A DNA stretch of 22,500 bases from Actinidia chinensis (Eukaryota > Streptophyta > Magnoliopsida > Ericales > Actinidiaceae). Shown in pieces: positions 19,721-22,500 of this stretch (position 1 is its first letter; each line of letters begins with the position of its first letter). The stretch is taken from the NCBI GenBank assembly GCA_009663005.1, contig CM018906.1:15607380-15629879 (forward strand), in the 5' to 3' direction. The position numbers and the translations under genes are program-made. The notes under the pieces are model-generated. The model worked only from the letters and a program-made list of their open reading frames with translations, made no database searches and was not told the DNA's origin.

Positions 19721-19883
19721 GGTAAGGCTATGTGACTTCGTATTGACTTTCAAATTTGAACTAGCCTATTTGTATTAAGCATGTCAAAAAAAGATGGCTG
19801 CTTGGCCCCAGGCAGACTAGAGGATTAGACCATAGGGGATGATGTCACCTTCTCTATAGGAAATGCGTCCTTAAGGGTAGAAG

Positions 19884-20340
19884 TGATACGAACCCCGTCT
19901 CGTTGTAACGAACCTGTATCAGTATGTTGCCTAAGACCGTTCTACGTTAGGTTTTAGATTGAAACCGCGATCAAACACCTATAAAGGATGTGAACCTTGC
20001 TATAAAGGAGGACGCCCACATCAGGTGAAATACTCGATTGAATAAGTCCAGATGAATGCCACAGAGAAATCTGCTAAGTTTCAAATTATTTCACAGAACA
20101 TAAGAAAATACTCTCACTCAATACAACCACCCCCGCTTCAAAGGAAAGGAGGACAATTTTACACTAGTCCACAAAGATCAACCTTAGCAAATCTAACTAA
20201 GAAAACTTTGACCTCAATTTAATGAAGTCAAAGTCTGACTTTATCTCTTAATTTCAGCCCTAAAATTCTGCCATAATAAAGTTTCCAATTTAATAAGACA
20301 ACATACATTAACTCCTACTTTAGGCCTAAGTGTGTGTACA
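19884..20340 (-). repeat. Element B 3' LTR
   Basis: Minus strand begins TGTACACACACTTAGGCC at 20340 and ends ...GGTTCGTATCA at 19884, giving TG...CA ends over 457 bases. It follows the end of pol with a short purine-containing stretch between. The flanking five bases on the left are AGAAG (19879-19883); the other copy of any target duplication is outside the window. There is an imperfect direct repeat within it, 'CTCCTTTATAGCAAGGTTCACATCCTTTATAGGTG' (about 20011-19977 on the minus strand). Confidence 0.6.
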
Positions 20341-20660
20341 GAATTCTCCAACTTTAAGGAAGTCAGCTCCTATGTTGTCTAATTGACTTTCTTTAGACTT
20401 GAATATGCTTATTAAGGGCTGGATATTTTCTTCATTACCATCATGGCCTCCACTGCTTGTTTGAGCCCAAATCCCTTGAATCAGCCCACTTAATGCATTT
20501 TGAAATTCTTGGCACGTGCTCCATGTAATTGGGCCGATGGGAACTTGAATTGGATCCGCAATTCTGTGATCTCGTGTTAGCCATGTCCTCATCATTCTCC
20601 TCTTCTGAAAATGATTTGTCCTCAATCAAGTTCATCACTACAGCAAAAGGAATCAAATCA
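20341..20660 (-). pseudogene. Element B polyprotein C-terminus
   Basis: Two overlapping frames on the minus strand carry an acidic stretch 'SEEENDEDMANTRSQ' at about 20621-20577, with 'IGPIT' near 20545-20530. 'NALSGLIQGIWAQ' lies at about 20501-20463 and 'NIQPLISIF' near 20430-20404. This pattern, an acidic 'GGNDED'-like block, then 'P-(M/I)-T-R-S/A', then 'GLIQ-I-W', then 'LI-(L/I)-(I/F)', is the familiar tail of a group of plant gypsy polyproteins. The frame closes just inside the LTR at 20326-20328. The role of this tail is unknown. Confidence 0.68.
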
Positions 20661-20925
20661 TGGGATTCCAAAATGTCCCATTCAAGCCTCCACCATGTAT
20701 TCTCTAACCAGCAATCTCTACCGGAGCAATTAGGCACGCATTAATTTGTTCCACGAAACAAGAATCCATCATGCTAAAATACCTTAATTTGCGGAGTTAT
20801 CGCTCAATTTTATATCTTCACAAAAATCATGGTCTGTTGAGATAATTTCATTTAATTTGCTCAAAAACCAAGTAATTTAGCATCAAGAGGTTGAAAGCAA
20901 CACGTACCTGAGAGGGGGGGGGAAA
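20660..20925 (-). pseudogene. Element B integrase N-terminal spacer, with core deleted
   Basis: After the RNase H end the minus strand gives 'RYVLL', then '[13 protein letters not shown]' at about 20870-20830, 'HDGFLFRGN' at about 20777-20751 and 'VPNCSGRD' at about 20734-20711. These are the ordered blocks before the zinc-binding part of integrase in this lineage. The next recognisable block is the polyprotein tail about 90 bases later. The zinc finger, the D-D-E core and the C-terminal region of integrase (normally over a kilobase) are absent. The bridging segment, about 20710-20640, matches nothing I recognise. A G run of nine or ten at 20915-20924 on the plus strand interrupts the frame. 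Confidence 0.7.
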
Positions 20926-21290
20926 GTGCATCGGAAACGACGTTTTCCTACATTGCTTCTGTATCGGATAACGTACGGAAATGTCTCGATGAACTCCATC
21001 CATCGGGCATGTCTTTTTGTTCAGTTTAGGCTGCCATTGTAAATGTTTAAAGACTCATGATATGAGGGATCAAGAATTCTCTATGCCATAGGTAGTGACG
21101 CGCAATGTCTCCAACGCTCTAATAATGCATTACAACTCCTTATCATAAGTGGGTAGTTTAAGGCTTTTTGCCCCACTTAGTTTCTCACTGAAAGTAGCTA
21201 TTGGTCGTTCCCTCTTGCATTAAAACGGCGCCATACCCATTACCTGACGATCACTTCAATTCACATATTTTAGCAAAAATATGGGCAAAG
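20926..21290 (-). pseudogene. Element B RNase H (broken)
   Basis: On the minus strand: 'DRQVMGMAPF'-like start near 21251, where the aspartate and glycine-rich turn survive. 'YFSEKLSGAKSLKL' follows in shifted frames at about 21197-21160, then 'YDKEL' near 21150-21135. 'ALET' lies near 21115, the 'HIMSL'-like histidine-aspartate region at about 21070-21050, '[18 protein letters not shown]' in two frames at about 21025-20965, and 'NVVSDALS' at about 20948-20925. The order matches gypsy RNase H. No frame is open for more than about 30 codons. Confidence 0.72.
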
Positions 21291-22180
21291 ATAATAAAAG
21301 GAAGCGTTGGTCAGCCTTTGCTGACCAATAAAATGCCCTTTCTTGGTTCGTCTCCCACTTAAAACCAACGTTTTCTTGATTACTTTCCGTAAAGTGGTGC
21401 GACTAAGTGCTGAAATCTCACAAACCGTCGGGAGAAGAAAACTAGCACCAAGTCTATGAAAACTCCTCAATCCAACGGTTGTGGGACTGGCCATCCTTGG
21501 ATGACACGTATCTTCTCGCATCAACATGTAGGCCCTGCGCACTGCACAACAAAGCCTAGAAAAGGAAACATAGATTTATCCGTACCAAAAAGTAACTTTC
21601 AGATTAGCAAATAATTTCTTGTCTAAAGCACATCTAAAACCATGATTTTAAAGTTGTACATGACATCCAAGTTTTTACTATATATTGAGGATGTCATCAA
21701 AAATAAAACAACACATTTTCCGTAAATGTACGCCAAAATATGATCATTAAAACGCATGAAAAAAAAAGTACTCGGAGCATTAGTAGACCAAATGGCATTA
21801 CTAAACCACTCGTACAATCCATATTTAGTTTTGAATGCAAGTTTTACACTCATCGCCTTCTTCATTCGGATTTGTATGATATCATTTTTTCAAGTCAATT
21901 TTAGGGAAAATACAAAAAGAAACCCATGCAATTCATCTAGCATATCATCTAACGAGGAATAGGATGACGATACTTTACCGTTATATGTTATGGTCGCTCG
22001 GCAATCAACGCACATTCTCCATGTCCCATCCTTCTTAGGAATCACTAACAAACTGAACTGCACATGGACTCATGCTTTCCGTAACATACCCATTTCTAAT
22101 AATTCTACTAAACCTGCCTTTGAAGATCATTAGTCTCATCGGGGTTACTCCTATAGTGGTCTGTTGAATGGAAGCGCCGG
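21291..22180 (-). pseudogene. Element B reverse transcriptase (broken)
   Basis: A block 'KKDGTWRMCVDCRA' at about 22034-21993 is intact. 'LAFKTKYGLYEW' is at 21841-21806, then 'TNAPSTF' near 21784-21764 and 'GKCVVL' near 21720. The polymerase motif F-D-D-I is present at about 21699-21688, one frame away from the block before it. 'YSKNLD' follows at about 21685-21665. The connection part 'PTTVGLRSFHRLGASF' lies at about 21488-21440. The N-terminal side, about 22180-22035, includes 'ESMSPCAV' in a shifted frame. All RT landmarks are in order, but frameshifts separate them. Confidence 0.82.
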
Positions 22181-22500
22181 GTTACAAAATCGATCTGATG
22201 CTCGATTCCTCGAATGGGAGGCCAAAACCATGCTGGCATCTAATCGGCAAAGATGTCTCAAAATTCCTGCAACAGAATACACAGAAACTAGGTATAACAA
22301 AGTCAAATCCGTTAGTTAATAAATGCTCCTTGTACAAGAGTACAATCACGGCCTGATTTGTGATTGAAAATATTGCTCTCTTGATTTCTTGCTTTGCATA
22401 ACAAATTCTTTTATTTTCTCTCTGTTTACCTCAATGGACGGATCTATATTTGCCTTTTCTCTCTTTTTTTCTCGGCCCGCTCTCTCTCTTTTCACGCTTT
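22181..22500 (-). pseudogene. Element B linker between protease and reverse transcriptase
   Basis: On the minus strand the region near 22239-22180 reads 'WPPIRGIEHQIDF' in frame fragments, a conserved lead-in to this type of RT. Upstream, near 22500-22400, is a lysine- and glutamate-rich stretch ('KKRERKGK'), typical of the low-complexity linker after the protease in this lineage. The plus-strand small frame 22168-22356 is antisense to it and not a gene. Confidence 0.55.

Larger units (their letters stand above)
19129..19883 (-). mobile_element. Fragment of a second Athila-like element (Athila 2)
   Basis: Read on the minus strand, this holds the end of an integrase followed by the same purine-tract boundary as Athila 1. 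It is cut on the left by the presumed Athila 1 LTR end (19128) and on the right by the element B LTR (19884). It is therefore older than both neighbours, if the boundaries are right. The stretch 19790-19883 has no recognisable content beyond a T-run at about 19786-19792 on the complementary strand. Confidence 0.6.
19884..22500 (-). mobile_element. Ty3/gypsy element B, integrase core deleted, 5' end outside window
   Basis: On the minus strand: linker, RT and RNase H of a gypsy pol, then the start of an integrase, a sudden jump to the polyprotein C-terminus, and an LTR of about 457 bases bounded by TG and CA. The RT and RNase H wording is different from both Athila and the Tekay-like element, so this is a third lineage, perhaps Reina-like or a relative; I cannot decide. 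The element should extend at least through protease, gag and a 5' LTR to the right. Confidence 0.75.

Noticed and set aside
20529..20744. Plus-strand frame opposite the element B tail
   Set aside because: The minus strand carries the recognisable polyprotein tail; the plus-strand translation is serine-rich with no support.

Overview
The window looks like gene-free, repeat-rich nuclear DNA of a flowering plant. Everything recognisable belongs to long terminal repeat (LTR) retrotransposons of the Ty3/gypsy superfamily, of plant-specific kinds. I found no host gene, tRNA, rRNA, bacterial-type operon or CRISPR array. The organism cannot be named more closely than an angiosperm, probably a eudicot, and the second part of that is a guess.

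Layout. (1) Positions 1 to about 4360, plus strand: the 3' end of gag, then protease, reverse transcriptase (RT), RNase H and integrase of an Athila-like element ('Athila 1'). (2) About 4430-5912: a purine tract, a cluster of TTCGAA palindromes, and a broken third ORF resembling the 'putative plant transposon protein' family. (3) About 6340-7500 and 18057-19128: the two halves of what I read as the Athila 1 3' LTR, split by a later insertion. (4) About 7500-18056, minus strand: an essentially complete chromovirus (Tekay/Del-like) with two ~2.5 kb LTRs, a purine tract, gag with a zinc knuckle, and pol ending in a chromodomain-like tail. (5) 19129-19883, minus strand: the integrase C-terminus and purine tract of a second Athila copy ('Athila 2'). 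(6) 19884-22500, minus strand: a third gypsy lineage ('element B') with a short LTR, RT and RNase H, but with the integrase core deleted. It continues past the window.

Nesting, oldest to youngest, by inference: Athila 2 was the substrate. Element B inserted into it near 19883 and Athila 1 near 19128. The chromovirus then inserted into the Athila 1 3' LTR.

All reading frames are broken every few dozen codons, mostly by one-base gains or losses, yet catalytic motifs survive. The two chromovirus LTRs also differ largely by one-base indels. This is what poorly polished single-molecule sequence would look like, so some of the apparent decay may be technical. Recurrent arrays of a GTTCGAAC-type palindrome occur in both the chromovirus LTRs and the Athila 1 post-pol region, and are the least explained signal here.
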